DNA of 64,000 nt from an uncultured Eubacteriales bacterium (GCA_934796165.1 CAKVOU010000002.1:186001-250000), one strand, 5' to 3'. Positions 18,935 to 27,250 are shown, counted from the stretch's first letter. Numbers and translations: made by a program. Notes: generated from the sequence alone by a model not told the origin.

Positions 18935-19862
18935 TCAGAAATTGTAGTGGGGATAAAGTTCCCTGTGCGCGCCGACCCAGTCCGCCATCTCGCGCACCAT
19001 GACCTCGTAATCGGGCACGGTTTCCGGGAAATCGAAGCGGGCACGCACCAGCGTCTTGTCGCACACAAAGCCGTCATACGGCGCAATCCCGATCTTTCCG
19101 TCCCGGAAATACCGGTTGAACAGTCCGAGCAGGTCATATTTACTGATCCGCGTGATCGGGCACCATGTTGTAAAACCCCGTTGCGTGAACGGCAGCCGCT
19201 TTTTCCATCACCTTGGCAAGCTGGAGCGTCGTCATTCCCGTCCACAAGGCTTTCGTGAAACCGCGGGCGGTCCTCTCCGGCTTCATAAACCAGTTGAGCT
19301 AACCGATCCCCCCTTGTTGATGTCGGGACCCACGATCGAGTTGCGGAAGGTCAGATTCTTTCCGTCAACCAATTCACCGAGCGCCTTGGTGCGGTCGTAG
19401 AAGGTCTCGCCGTCGCGGAAGGAATCCTCGGTGTAATGCCCCGCCTTGCCGGAAAACACGCAGTCGGTGCTCATCCGGATGACAAAGGGATCCAGGTCCT
19501 TCGTGACTTCCGCCAGGAAATGCGGGAGGCAAGCGTTCAGAAGCACTGCCTCTGCGCGATGCTCCTCTGCGGTTTGATTGAGAAGCCCGATGGCATTGAC
19601 ACCACATCGCAGCCGCCCTCACGGACGATTTTGCGGAGCGTTTCCGTGTCGGACGTTTCCGTGTCGGACGTTTCCATGTCGGACGTTTCCGTGTCGGACG
19701 TTTCCGTGTCGGACGTTTCCGTGTCGGACGCATCCCCCACAATGTTTTTCACAAACGGAAGCGGCGTTAGCACAAACCCGTGGCATTGTGTCCTCTCTCC
19801 GAAAAATATATGCTGAAGTTGTGCCCCGCCATGCTCCCGGCACCCAGAATTAAAAACTTCAT
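18935..19862 (-). pseudogene. RmlD-like SDR reductase (FnlB/WbjC/CapF role), multiply broken
   Basis: The start FLILGAGSMAGHNFSIYFSE overlaps the fnlA stop (ATGA). The reading frame then breaks at about 19770, about 19603, about 19297 and about 19150. An in-frame TAG replaces a Leu codon near 19290. Joined, the pieces give a full reductase: LRKIVREGGCDVV, AIGLLNQTAEEHRAEAVLLN, RMSTDCVFSGKAGHYTED, DRTKALGEL, SIVGPDINK, NWFMKPERTARGFTKALW, SKYDLLGLFNRYF and a C-terminus ADWVGAHRELYPHYNF. A six-copy 15-bp repeat is expanded inside. Its place between fnlA and fnlC fits the reductase of UDP-L-FucNAc synthesis. Confidence 0.85.
19640..19729 (-). repeat. Six-copy 15-bp tandem repeat inside the broken reductase gene
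   Basis: The plus-strand unit GTTTCCGTGTCGGAC is repeated six times without spacers; the third copy has G to A (CCATG). Since 15 is divisible by three, it encodes a repeated pentapeptide (SDTET) in the reductase frame and keeps all frames open, which creates several meaningless ORFs. The normal protein would have a single copy at most. Confidence 0.95.
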
Positions 19863-20914
19863 AAGCCCACCCCAATCCGTGTGTTGCCCGCCGCAAGCTC
19901 CTGTCTGATATACGGGAGCGACAGCAGTTTTTCCTTGACCTCTTCCACGCCGAGAAGCGCGGTGTTGTTGGAATTGAATTCGGTCAGGAGATTTCGTTCG
20001 GTATCGCCGTGAATGAAATACTTATCATAGTTGAGGTCGCGCTTGTCGGCGGGCACACGGTAGAAGTTACCGAGGTCGATTGCCTGCGCGCATTCCTCGT
20101 TGGTAAGCAGCGTTTCGTACATCTTTTCGCCGTGGCGGATGCCGATGACACGGATCTCGTGACCGGGGTCGAACAGTTCCGTGACTGCCTTCGCAAGCGT
20201 TTCAATGGTGCAGGCGGGCGCCTTCTGCACGAAAATATCGCCGCCGACACCGTGCTCAAATGCAAACAGCACAAGCCCCACCGCTTCTTCCAGGGACATG
20301 ATGAAGCGCGTCATGCCCGGTTCGGTGATGGTGATGGGATTTCCCTCCCGGATCTGGCTGATCCAGAGCGGGATGACCGACCCTCGGGAACACATGACGT
20401 TTCCGTAACGGGTACAGCAGATCTTGGTCTTGTCCGTCGTCAGCGACTTTGCGACGATGATCTTTTCCATCATCGCCTTGGAGGTGCCCATCGCATTGAC
20501 GGGATAAGCCGCCTTGTCGGTGGACAGACAGATGACGGTCTTCACGCCCTCATCAATCGCGGCGGTCAGCACGTTATCGGTGCCGAGTACGTTGGTCTTG
20601 ACCGCCTCCAGAGGGAAGAACTCGCAGGAGGGTACCTGCTTGAGCGCCGCCGCGTGGAAGATATAATCCACGCCGTGCATGGCGTTCTTCACCGAAGCGA
20701 GGTCACGCACGTCACCGATAAAGAACTTGACCTTGCCGGCGACCTCGGGCATCTTCGCCTGAAACTCGTGGCGCATATCGTCCTGCTTTTTTTCGTCTCT
20801 CGAAAAAACGCGGATCTCTCCGATGTCAGAACCTAAGAACCCGTTCAGCACGGCGTTTCCGAAGCTGCCGGTGCCGCCGGTGATCAGCAGTGTTTTTCCG
20901 TTAAACAGTGACAT
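19859..20914 (-). CDS. fnlA: UDP-GlcNAc 4,6-dehydratase/5-epimerase, FnlA/WbjB/CapE type
   Basis: First enzyme of UDP-L-FucNAc (or UDP-QuiNAc-like) synthesis. 351 residues, extended SDR fold. Seen: the TGGTGSFG Rossmann loop, FSRDEKKQDDMRHEF, FHAAALKQVPSCEFFPLEAVKTNVLGT, and LSTDKAAYPVNAMGTSKAMMEKI, where Tyr/Lys of the active site are modified to the FlaA1/CapE pattern (TDKAxxPxNxMGxSK). The ORF is intact, overlaps the upstream GT4 gene by 14 bp and the downstream reductase start by 4 bp, so translation is coupled. Confidence 0.9.
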   Translation of the reverse strand: MSLFNGKTLLITGGTGSFGNAVLNGFLGSDIGEIRVFSRDEKKQDDMRHEFQAKMPEVAGKVKFFIGDVRDLASVKNAMHGVDYIFHAAALKQVPSCEFFPLEAVKTNVLGTDNVLTAAIDEGVKTVICLSTDKAAYPVNAMGTSKAMMEKIIVAKSLTTDKTKICCTRYGNVMCSRGSVIPLWISQIREGNPITITEPGMTRFIMSLEEAVGLVLFAFEHGVGGDIFVQKAPACTIETLAKAVTELFDPGHEIRVIGIRHGEKMYETLLTNEECAQAIDLGNFYRVPADKRDLNYDKYFIHGDTERNLLTEFNSNNTALLGVEEVKEKLLSLPYIRQELAAGNTRIGVGL

Positions 20915-22172
20915 ATTCTTTCTCCGTCAGTTCATACATATTTTTCTCCAGCTCCCGCATATATTGACTCTTGGAGAAATGTGCCTTGAAATATTCCCTG
21001 CCCTTTTCGCCGCAGGCGGCGTATTGCTCCGGATGAAGCACAATCTGTTTCATCGCCGCGGCAAGCGCCTCCTCGTCCCCGGCGGGAACACAGACGCCGC
21101 AGCCGGATTCCTCAATGACCTCTTTTGCCGCGCCGTCGATCATGCCGACGACGGTCTTACCTGCCGCCATATACCCCTGCACCTTGGCGGGAAGCGTCAG
21201 TCCCGTCATGTTTTCACTGCTGAGGGAGACCAGACACGCATCGGCAAGCCGGTAGAATTCCGGCATTTCCTCCACGGGACGTCTTCCGTAGAACTTCACA
21301 AGATCGCCGAGATCCTTTTCCTCCACCAACTTTTTAAGACCGGCAAGGCAGGTGCCGTCCCCCACAATGTGGAGCCGGAATCCGGGCACATCGCGGATAC
21401 GGTCAACCGCTCCGATGATCTTGTCTATATTCTGCGCGATGCCGGTGTTGCCGAGAAACACGAAATCATACACGCCGTTGTCGGAGTGATAATCATGCGA
21501 AAGATATTCGTCACTCGCAAACTGCGGCAGGTAACGGAGCCTGTCCTCGCCCATGCCGTGCACTTCTTTGAAATAGGGATAAAAGTACCGCGTCTGAAGC
21601 AGCACCCGGTCGGCGCTGTTGTAGATCTTGCGGCTCATACGCTTCACCGCGCCGAAAATCGGGTTTTTCTCACTCCTGATCATCAGCTTGAGTGACTCCG
21701 GCCAGATGTCACAGCAATAAATGATATACGGCGTTTTGTGCTTCTTTTTGTACACACATCCGGGGATTGCCGAAAACACCGGAGACAGCTGATAGGCGAG
21801 CACCACGTCAAATTCTTCCTTCAGGTGCCGTGCCGCCCGACTGCCGGACAGCCAGAAACTGAGATAATTCAGCCCGAGACCGATCGCGCCGTGCCGCCGA
21901 CCGATTTCGAAGTTGCGGAGGATCGTCACACCGTTCCGCACCTCATGCCGGAGCTTCCCGTGCCGGTATTCCCCGGGAATCTTTCCCGTCGGGTAGTTCG
22001 GAAGACCGGTCAGCACCGTCACCCGGTGTCCGCGCTTCACCAGTTCTTCGCAGATCTCGTTGATCTGAAAATTCTCCGGATAATAATACTGGCTGATCAC
22101 CAGAATGTTCAGCCCTCGCTGTCCGTTATCCGTCCCGGTCAGCGTCGCTGTTCCTTCCGCTTTCATATGCAT
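20901..22172 (-). CDS. Glycosyltransferase family 4, WbuB-like (putative L-FucNAc transferase)
   Basis: 423 residues. After a short variable N-terminus comes ILVISQYYYPENFQINEICEEL, the hallmark start of WbuB-type GT4 enzymes. Further blocks are GLPNYPTGKI, YCCDIWPESL, LGNTGIAQNIDKIIGAV and LPAKVQGYMAAGKTVVGMIDG. In E. coli, wbuB stands next to fnlABC and is assigned the L-FucNAc transfer; the same adjacency here supports that specificity by inference. The alternative start at residue 3 (MKAEG) is also possible. Confidence 0.88.
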   Translation of the reverse strand: MHMKAEGTATLTGTDNGQRGLNILVISQYYYPENFQINEICEELVKRGHRVTVLTGLPNYPTGKIPGEYRHGKLRHEVRNGVTILRNFEIGRRHGAIGLGLNYLSFWLSGSRAARHLKEEFDVVLAYQLSPVFSAIPGCVYKKKHKTPYIIYCCDIWPESLKLMIRSEKNPIFGAVKRMSRKIYNSADRVLLQTRYFYPYFKEVHGMGEDRLRYLPQFASDEYLSHDYHSDNGVYDFVFLGNTGIAQNIDKIIGAVDRIRDVPGFRLHIVGDGTCLAGLKKLVEEKDLGDLVKFYGRRPVEEMPEFYRLADACLVSLSSENMTGLTLPAKVQGYMAAGKTVVGMIDGAAKEVIEESGCGVCVPAGDEEALAAAMKQIVLHPEQYAACGEKGREYFKAHFSKSQYMRELEKNMYELTEKEYVTV

Positions 22173-22217
22173 CCTTTCGGCATCCGTCGGACGGACGCCG
22201 CCTTTCTTTCCCTCTGA

Positions 22218-22313
22218 CTACTGCATCGCCCGTGCCGTTTTCCTCGCCTTTGCATATACTTCAGAAGAGGTACCGATGCAGTTGCCGGCTCCGGTAATCA
22301 GAATCTTTTTCCT
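22218..22313 (-). pseudogene. 5' scrap of an NAD-dependent epimerase gene
   Basis: Directly after the sugar transferase stop, the frame reads RKKILITGAGNCIGTSSEVYAKAR and stops at a TAG. This matches the first 25 or so residues of the epimerases that often follow such transferases in Clostridia (KKILITGAGSYIGTS). The initiator is AGG instead of ATG and the remaining roughly 260 codons are gone. Confidence 0.7.
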
Positions 22314-23036
22314 TTACTTTGCCGCCTTCTCTTTTTTCGTCTCCTGCCGCTTCTCCTCTTCGCGGTGTATCTCGCCCGTACCGCCCTCCACGACACCGTC
22401 GTGACGGAGCACCGAGGCAATGGTCCCGAAGAAGCACTTCACGTCAAACGCAAAGCTCATCCGTTTTACATATTCGCCGTCAAGGCGCGCCTTGTCGGGG
22501 ATCTCCAATTCGTCCCGCCCGTTGATCTGCGCCCATCCGGTCAGTCCGGGGCGCACGTCGTTGGCAGAATACTTTTCCCGCTCGTCAATGAGATCGGTCT
22601 GGTTCCAGAGCGCGGGGCGCGGTCCGATGATCGCCATCTGCCCCACAAAAATATTGAGAATCTGCGGAAGCTCGTCAAGGCTGGTCTTCCGGAGGAATTT
22701 TCCGACCTTCGTTATGTAGCGGTCGTGGTCGGGCAGCAGATGCGTCGGCGTGTCGTGCGGCGTATCCGTCCGCATGGTGCGGAACTTGAGGATGGAGAAA
22801 TATGCGATCTCCCCGTTCTTTTTTCTCCCCACCCGCTTCTGCCGGAAAAAGACCGGTCCCGGAGAATCCAGCTTGATGGCAAGCATAAGAATCAGGTACA
22901 GCCAGGAAAGCAGAACAATCCCGAGAAAGGAGAGGATCAGGTCGATCCCCCGCTTGATGACGCGGTTATATCCTCCCCGGATGTGCCGGGTCACCTGTTC
23001 ATTTGTCCCGACCTGCTGTCCGTCTCTTTTTCCCAT
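22314..23036 (-). CDS. Undecaprenyl-phosphate sugar-1-phosphate transferase
   Basis: 240 residues, bacterial sugar transferase family (WcaJ/PglC core). One N-terminal membrane hairpin (ILSFLGIVLLSWLYLILML) follows YNRVIKRGID. The catalytic region has SPGPVFFRQKRVGRKK, FSILKFRTM, SLDELPQILNIFVGQMAIIGPRPAL and RPGLTGWAQINGRD. It loads the first sugar phosphate onto undecaprenyl phosphate on the cytoplasmic face and is the first gene of the polysaccharide operon. Confidence 0.93.
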   Translation of the reverse strand: MGKRDGQQVGTNEQVTRHIRGGYNRVIKRGIDLILSFLGIVLLSWLYLILMLAIKLDSPGPVFFRQKRVGRKKNGEIAYFSILKFRTMRTDTPHDTPTHLLPDHDRYITKVGKFLRKTSLDELPQILNIFVGQMAIIGPRPALWNQTDLIDEREKYSANDVRPGLTGWAQINGRDELEIPDKARLDGEYVKRMSFAFDVKCFFGTIASVLRHDGVVEGGTGEIHREEEKRQETKKEKAAK

Positions 23037-23129
23037 ACACCCTGTACTCCCGGCAATCGAATCTGTATGTATTCCCGGAGTACTGCGCTGCTTGTACGTT
23101 CATCCGGGAAATCATCAACATTTACAACA

Positions 23130-23158
23130 ATTATATCATTCATTAATTTTCTTGTCAA
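23130..23158 (-). promoter_or_regulatory. Promoter of the polysaccharide operon
   Basis: On the minus strand TTGACA (23158-23153), a 17-bp spacer and TATAAT (23135-23130), about 94 bp before the first ATG of the operon. Confidence 0.85.
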
Positions 23159-23276
23159 TGGCAAATCCCTGTCAGAAAGCACAATCCGCCGTCGAATTCT
23201 CCCGTTCTGTATCGGAACGGATCGGACGTTCTTTCGGCACCCCGGCAAGCCGGCGACAGAAAAGGAGGAATCTTAC

Positions 23277-24137
23277 ATGCCGGAACCGATCCGGTACTGC
23301 TTTGAGCGGTACGAAAAGAAGTATCTTCTGACCGAAGAGCAAAAGGAACACCTGCTTACAAGAATGCGCCCCCATCTGACGGCGGACGCGTACGGGGAGT
23401 ACACCATTCTGAACACCTACTACGACACCGACGATTTCCTGCTGATCCGGACATCGCTTGAAAAGCCGGTTTACAAAGAAAAACTGCGCGTGCGCGGCTA
23501 CGGTACCACGGGGGATGTCGCGGGAGCTGCCACGGGAAATGCTTCTTCAGAAGGTGACACGGGAAAAGCCGCCGGAAATACTCCGGAAGCCCCTTCGGGA
23601 AGCGTTCCGGAATGTGCCAAGGGAAACTCAGACGTATCCCCCCGCACGGTTTTTGTGGAACTCAAAAAGAAATTTTCGGGTGTTGTCTACAAGCGCCGCA
23701 TCACGGTCTGTGCCGACGCGGCAGAACCGTTTCTTGCCGGGGAGGCGCCGGACGCGGCTTACGGGCAGATCGGACGGGAGATCAGCTGGTTCCAGTCCTT
23801 CTATCACACAAGTCCCAAGGTTTTTATCGGATATGACCGGCAGGCGTTTGCGGGGACCGGTGACCCGGGACTGCGTATCACCTTTGACCGGAATCTGCGG
23901 GGACGGACGGAAAACGTCCTTCTGACCGCCGGCGACGGCGGAGACCCCATTCTTCCGGATGACCGGATCTTAATGGAGATCAAGCTTCCCGGCGTCTGCC
24001 CGCTGTGGCTTGGTGCCCTGCTCTCGGACGAAGGTATCTTCGAAACCTCCTTTTCCAAGTACGGCACGTTCTATCAGCAGTATATCCTGTCAGACAAAAT
24101 ACCAAATTCCGAAAAGGGGGCGTTTCTCTTTGCTTGA
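23277..24137 (+). CDS. VTC-domain (polyphosphate polymerase-like) protein
   Basis: 286 residues starting at ATG 23277, with AGGAGG 9 bp upstream; the open frame continues further upstream but has no support there. The VTC tunnel domain is visible: YCFERYEKKYLLTEEQ, LNTYYDTDDFLLIRTSLEKPVYKEKLRVRGYG, VFVELKKKFSGVVYKRR, IGYDRQAF, RITFDRNLRGR, LMEIKLPGVCPLWLGALL, SFSKYGTFYQQY. These lysines and arginines line the polyphosphate tunnel in Vtc4. A 50-residue Gly/Ala/Pro-rich insertion (about residues 82-122) splits the domain. It is paired with a DUF4956 membrane protein, a common pairing. Confidence 0.9.
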   Translation: MPEPIRYCFERYEKKYLLTEEQKEHLLTRMRPHLTADAYGEYTILNTYYDTDDFLLIRTSLEKPVYKEKLRVRGYGTTGDVAGAATGNASSEGDTGKAAGNTPEAPSGSVPECAKGNSDVSPRTVFVELKKKFSGVVYKRRITVCADAAEPFLAGEAPDAAYGQIGREISWFQSFYHTSPKVFIGYDRQAFAGTGDPGLRITFDRNLRGRTENVLLTAGDGGDPILPDDRILMEIKLPGVCPLWLGALLSDEGIFETSFSKYGTFYQQYILSDKIPNSEKGAFLFA

Positions 24138-24792
24138 TTCCGTTATGTCAGACGGACTGACCGTGTCCGCGTTTTTTCTCTCCTCTGCCGTATCTCTGCT
24201 TCTCGGCGTCGGCGTTGCCGCCGTGGCGTGGTATCGTTCCGACTCCACCAAGGGCTTTCTCGTAACGCTTGCCATTCTGCCCGTCGTCGTGCAGCTGATC
24301 ATCATGCTGGTCAACGGCAACCTCGGCGCCGGCGTCGCCGTGGCAGGTGCGTTCAGTCTGGTGCGTTTTCGTTCAGCTCCCGGCGGTGCGCGGGAGATCG
24401 GTGCGCTGTTCCTTGCCATGGCGATCGGGCTTGCCACCGGCATGGGATACTTGGTGCTTGCCGCCATCGTGTTTGTATTGGTGTCTGCGGTTCTCGTACT
24501 TCTCATCACACTCCGGATCGGCGAAACGCGCTCCGGACAACGTACCCTGAAAATTACCATTCCGGAAAATCTGGATTACGAGGGACTGTTCGACGACCTC
24601 CTTGCGACCTACACCCGTACCCACTCGCTTGTCCGGGTCAGAACGTGCAACATGGGAACGCTATATGAGCTGGAATACCGCGTAACGCTGCCCGGCGACC
24701 GGATCCCGAAGGAATTCCTTGACGCGATCCGCTGCCGCAACGGAAATCTTACTGTATCCTGCGGAAGGGAGTTACCCAAAGAATCGCTGTAA
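24130..24792 (+). CDS. DUF4956 membrane protein
   Basis: About 220 residues with four hydrophobic segments (residues about 12-125), a FSLVRFRSAPGGAREIGALFLAMAIGLATGMGY core typical of DUF4956, and a C-terminal cytoplasmic domain of about 80 residues. I propose the TTG at 24130 as start because AGGGGG lies nine bases upstream inside the VTC gene; the ATG at 24145 has no such site. The gene overlaps the VTC gene by 8 bp. Role unknown; presumed partner of the VTC protein in the membrane. Confidence 0.85.
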   Translation: MLDSVMSDGLTVSAFFLSSAVSLLLGVGVAAVAWYRSDSTKGFLVTLAILPVVVQLIIMLVNGNLGAGVAVAGAFSLVRFRSAPGGAREIGALFLAMAIGLATGMGYLVLAAIVFVLVSAVLVLLITLRIGETRSGQRTLKITIPENLDYEGLFDDLLATYTRTHSLVRVRTCNMGTLYELEYRVTLPGDRIPKEFLDAIRCRNGNLTVSCGRELPKESL

Positions 24793-24861
24793 GCACCGGA
24801 CATTCCGGATGAAAAAACGGTGCCCGCCGGAAGGACCCTGCCGGTCCGGGTACAGAGAACC

Positions 24862-24893
24862 AAAAAAGACCGCCTGCGGCGGTCTTTTTTGAT
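24862..24893. terminator. Bidirectional terminator
   Basis: AAAAAAGACCGCC/GGCGGTCTTTTTT with a three-base loop between convergent genes (DUF4956 and the esterase). Confidence 0.93.
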
Positions 24894-24898
24894 GACGT

Positions 24899-25618
24899 TC
24901 ATGATCCGGGGATCGCCCGCTCGATACAGCGGAGATACTCCTCGAATACATCGTCCCCAAGGTCGCAATGCCCTCTTCCCGGCACGCGGCAAAGCGAGAT
25001 ATCCGCGCCTTTTTTCCGCATCGCGTCAACAAATCTCTCCGAATGACTATGGATGTTGACGCACTGATCCTCCTCGCAGTGGAAAATCCGGTAAGGGACA
25101 TCCGGCATTTCACCGACAAGGTGCAGGGGGGAGATCCGCCGGAGCGCGTCCTCCATGGTTCCTTCCTCGTGATACAGGGCGCTGTACAGCGTGCGGGGCA
25201 GGTCGGGACGCTCGGAATAGTGGAACACCATGTCGCATACCGGGCAGTTTGCGACACAAGCGACCGGCGTGCGCTTCGCGTAACGGGTATAGACCAGAGC
25301 GCCCTGCCCGCCCATGCTCCCGCCCGACGCAACAACCGGCGTTGCGGGATCCAGTCCGTACTTCTCAAACAGCACGTCAAGGATCCTGTCGGTCATCTCC
25401 ACCGCCTGCCGGTTCATCCAGTTCCACGGGTTGTTGTAGGGGAACACAAAGAGAATCCCCTCCCGGGCAAACCGTTCTCCGCGCCAGTGCGTCTCAAACA
25501 TTTCCTGGCAACCAAGCCCGAAAAACTCAACGGCGATTCCCCGGATCGGCTGTTTGCACGTTTTGTCGTTGCAATAGGCAAAGGACGCAAGATTTTCGTA
25601 AGTGATGACGTTTTCCAT
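24899..25618 (-). CDS. Alpha/beta hydrolase (esterase/prolyl-oligopeptidase-like)
   Basis: 239 residues. The nucleophile elbow is GGSMGGQGAL (GxSxGG) near residue 119. The late acid (FHCEEDQCVNIHS) and the His in GRGHCDLGDD complete the triad. NPWNWMNRQAVEMTDRILDVLFEKYG is typical of dienelactone/peptidase-type serine hydrolases of gut Clostridia. No signal peptide. It has its own promoter (25715-25743) and a GGAGG. The substrate cannot be told; an ester of a plant or glycan component is possible. Confidence 0.82.
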   Translation of the reverse strand: MENVITYENLASFAYCNDKTCKQPIRGIAVEFFGLGCQEMFETHWRGERFAREGILFVFPYNNPWNWMNRQAVEMTDRILDVLFEKYGLDPATPVVASGGSMGGQGALVYTRYAKRTPVACVANCPVCDMVFHYSERPDLPRTLYSALYHEEGTMEDALRRISPLHLVGEMPDVPYRIFHCEEDQCVNIHSHSERFVDAMRKKGADISLCRVPGRGHCDLGDDVFEEYLRCIERAIPGS

Positions 25619-25714
25619 GAGAGTCCTCCTTTTTCCGGATACCGGAGAACTGCTCTGATTCTCCGGATAGCCAAAGGACGGATTTCTCCGCCCCGGAACC
25701 GTATATCCGTAATC

Positions 25715-25743
25715 AGTATAGCAGAATCTGCGCGCCGGTTCAA
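25715..25743 (-). promoter_or_regulatory. Promoter of the esterase gene
   Basis: Minus-strand TTGAAC (25743-25738), 17-bp spacer, TATACT (25720-25715). A CCGGAGAA/TTCTCCGG hairpin (25642-25666) lies in the leader, close to the ribosome binding site. Confidence 0.7.
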
Positions 25744-25783
25744 GTACATCCCGGAAAAACTTTCGTTCCGGACGGAGCCGATC

Positions 25784-26500
25784 TTATTTTTTTCTCAGCA
25801 CGATCTGAATGAAGTTGAGGAATTTCCCGCCGCCTGCCTGCATGGCTTTTCTGTCTCCGACGGCATATTCATTTTCCTGCCTCAGCCAATCCGCCCAGAC
25901 TTCCTCGTTGCTCTCCATTTCCTTGACGCAGATCACCTCCGCACCCCGGCATTGCTCCACGATCCCGGTCCAGTAAGCGACATCGTGCAGATAGGCAAGC
26001 TGTTCGGGTGTCCAGGACAGCAGAAGTTCCGGCGGCAGATGATCGTGGCAGTCCTTCTTCATACCGGGAATGGCAATGTAGAGATAGCCTCCGGTTTTGA
26101 CGAACGGAAGAAGCCGGTCATCCAGGTAATGCTCGTCTCTCCCGAAATAATTGTAGGAATCCGTGCTGACAACGGCATCAAAAAAATTCTCTTCGAACGG
26201 CAGTGCGTTGGCATCTGCCCTGACCGGAATGATCTGTTTTTTGTCCAGTCCCATTTCATCAAAGAAGGCACGGTTTTCCTCCGGATCGCTCCACAGATCC
26301 GCCGCGTAAACGGTAAAGCCGTATTCCTTTGCGAGAAATACGCTGGTCAGTCCCTGCCCGCTGCCAAGATCGCAGACGACGGCGCCCGCCGGAATCCGGT
26401 TGCCCAGCAGCAATTCCTCCTCCAATTTGACGGGATTTGGTCCCATGATCTTTGCCTGCAATGCGGGGGTATTATATTTTTCACTTCGCGGATATTTCAT
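25784..26500 (-). CDS. Class I SAM-dependent methyltransferase
   Basis: 238 residues from ATG 26500 (GAGGAG upstream). The AdoMet-binding motif I is VCDLGSGQGLTSVFLA, followed by AADLW, PVRADANALPFEENFFDAVVSTDSYNYFG (motifs II-III) and YLDDRLLPFVKTGGYLYIAIPG. The C-terminus (LSWTPEQLAYLHDVAYWTGIVEQC) matches a clostridial small-molecule methyltransferase group. It overlaps the TetR gene by 20 bp, so the regulator probably controls it together with itself. Substrate unknown. Confidence 0.85.
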   Translation of the reverse strand: MKYPRSEKYNTPALQAKIMGPNPVKLEEELLLGNRIPAGAVVCDLGSGQGLTSVFLAKEYGFTVYAADLWSDPEENRAFFDEMGLDKKQIIPVRADANALPFEENFFDAVVSTDSYNYFGRDEHYLDDRLLPFVKTGGYLYIAIPGMKKDCHDHLPPELLLSWTPEQLAYLHDVAYWTGIVEQCRGAEVICVKEMESNEEVWADWLRQENEYAVGDRKAMQAGGGKFLNFIQIVLRKK

Positions 26501-27131
26501 TTTCGTTTCTCCTCTGGTCCTTGTTTGTATATTTTCCGATAAAGCCGTCAATATGGGCACTCAGGCGTCCGAGGGGCTCTTTCCGGTCTCCGGCACCATC
26601 CGACCATTCGATGAGCAGATACAGCGGTGCGTAAAATTCGAGCGCAAGCTGCTTCGGATCGGCTTTTATCAGAAGTCCCCGCTCCGTCATTTCCCGGAAG
26701 ATATCCTCCAGGTACAGAACGGGTCCTGCTGTCAGGCAACTATGGTACAGCTCCGCCATTTCCCGGTTGCGGTATTGTTCCAGCGTCAGCATTCTGCGGA
26801 AATCCGTCGCAAAAGGGTCCTCCGTCCAGAACAGATACTGATTCAGGGAGAACGACCGGATCGCTTCCATGGAGGTTTCCCGGTATGCCCCTGGCGCCTC
26901 GGCATACGTTTCCTCCGGCACGCCGTAAAGCCGCGAACGTTCCGCGTCGATCCGGTACATCTTCTCCACAATGCTGTCAAATATGTCGTGCTTGTTTTTG
27001 TAGTGCCGGTAGAGCGCCCCCTTGGTCATCCCCAGCGCGCCCGCAATGGTGCTGACCGACACTGCCTCATACCCGTCCCTGGCAAACAGGCGAAGGGCTT
27101 CTGTCAGAATTCTTTCCTTTGTGTTGTTCAA
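26481..27131 (-). CDS. TetR/AcrR-family regulator
   Basis: 216 residues starting at a TTG (27131) with GGAGG six bases upstream. The N-terminal helix-turn-helix is ILTEALRLFARDGYEAVSVSTIAGALGMTKGALYRHYKNKHDIF. The C-terminal ligand domain (residues 60-200) is typical of TetR_C members acting on lipophilic compounds, but no ligand can be deduced. It is the first gene of a two-gene operon with the methyltransferase. The two palindromes in its own promoter show likely autorepression. Confidence 0.92.
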   Translation of the reverse strand: MNNTKERILTEALRLFARDGYEAVSVSTIAGALGMTKGALYRHYKNKHDIFDSIVEKMYRIDAERSRLYGVPEETYAEAPGAYRETSMEAIRSFSLNQYLFWTEDPFATDFRRMLTLEQYRNREMAELYHSCLTAGPVLYLEDIFREMTERGLLIKADPKQLALEFYAPLYLLIEWSDGAGDRKEPLGRLSAHIDGFIGKYTNKDQRRNENEISAK

Positions 27132-27150
27132 GTGCTTCCTCCCCCAAAAT

Positions 27151-27198
27151 GTAAACGACCGTTTACTACATTATAGTAAACGGTCGTTTACATGTCAA
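27151..27198 (-). promoter_or_regulatory. TetR operon promoter with two operator palindromes
   Basis: On the minus strand TTGACA (27198-27193) and TATAAT (27175-27170) are 17 bp apart. A 16-bp palindrome, GTAAACGACCGTTTAC, fills the spacer (27176-27191). Its second copy (27151-27166) covers the start of transcription. The centres are 25 bp apart. Binding of the TetR protein at both would block polymerase, so autorepression is strongly suggested. Confidence 0.9.
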
Positions 27199-27250
27199 GA
27201 CCTTTTTGCAAATTCCAGAAAAAAATATCGCGTGCACGCCATCCGTTCCC

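Noticed and set aside
19374..19896. Several overlapping ORFs on both strands with Arg/Lys, Ser/Asp or Cys/Arg repeats
   Set aside because: They are the same 15-bp tandem repeat read in other frames; only the reductase frame gives recognisable protein on both sides.
22365..23276. N-terminal extension of the VTC-domain gene by about 300 codons
   Set aside because: It overlaps the sugar transferase antisense and its promoter; the ATG at 23277 has a good ribosome binding site and the right N-terminus.
24968..26542. Long plus-strand ORF (524 codons) over the esterase and methyltransferase
   Set aside because: It is antisense to two clear protein families, spans their promoters and has no ribosome binding site or recognisable sequence.
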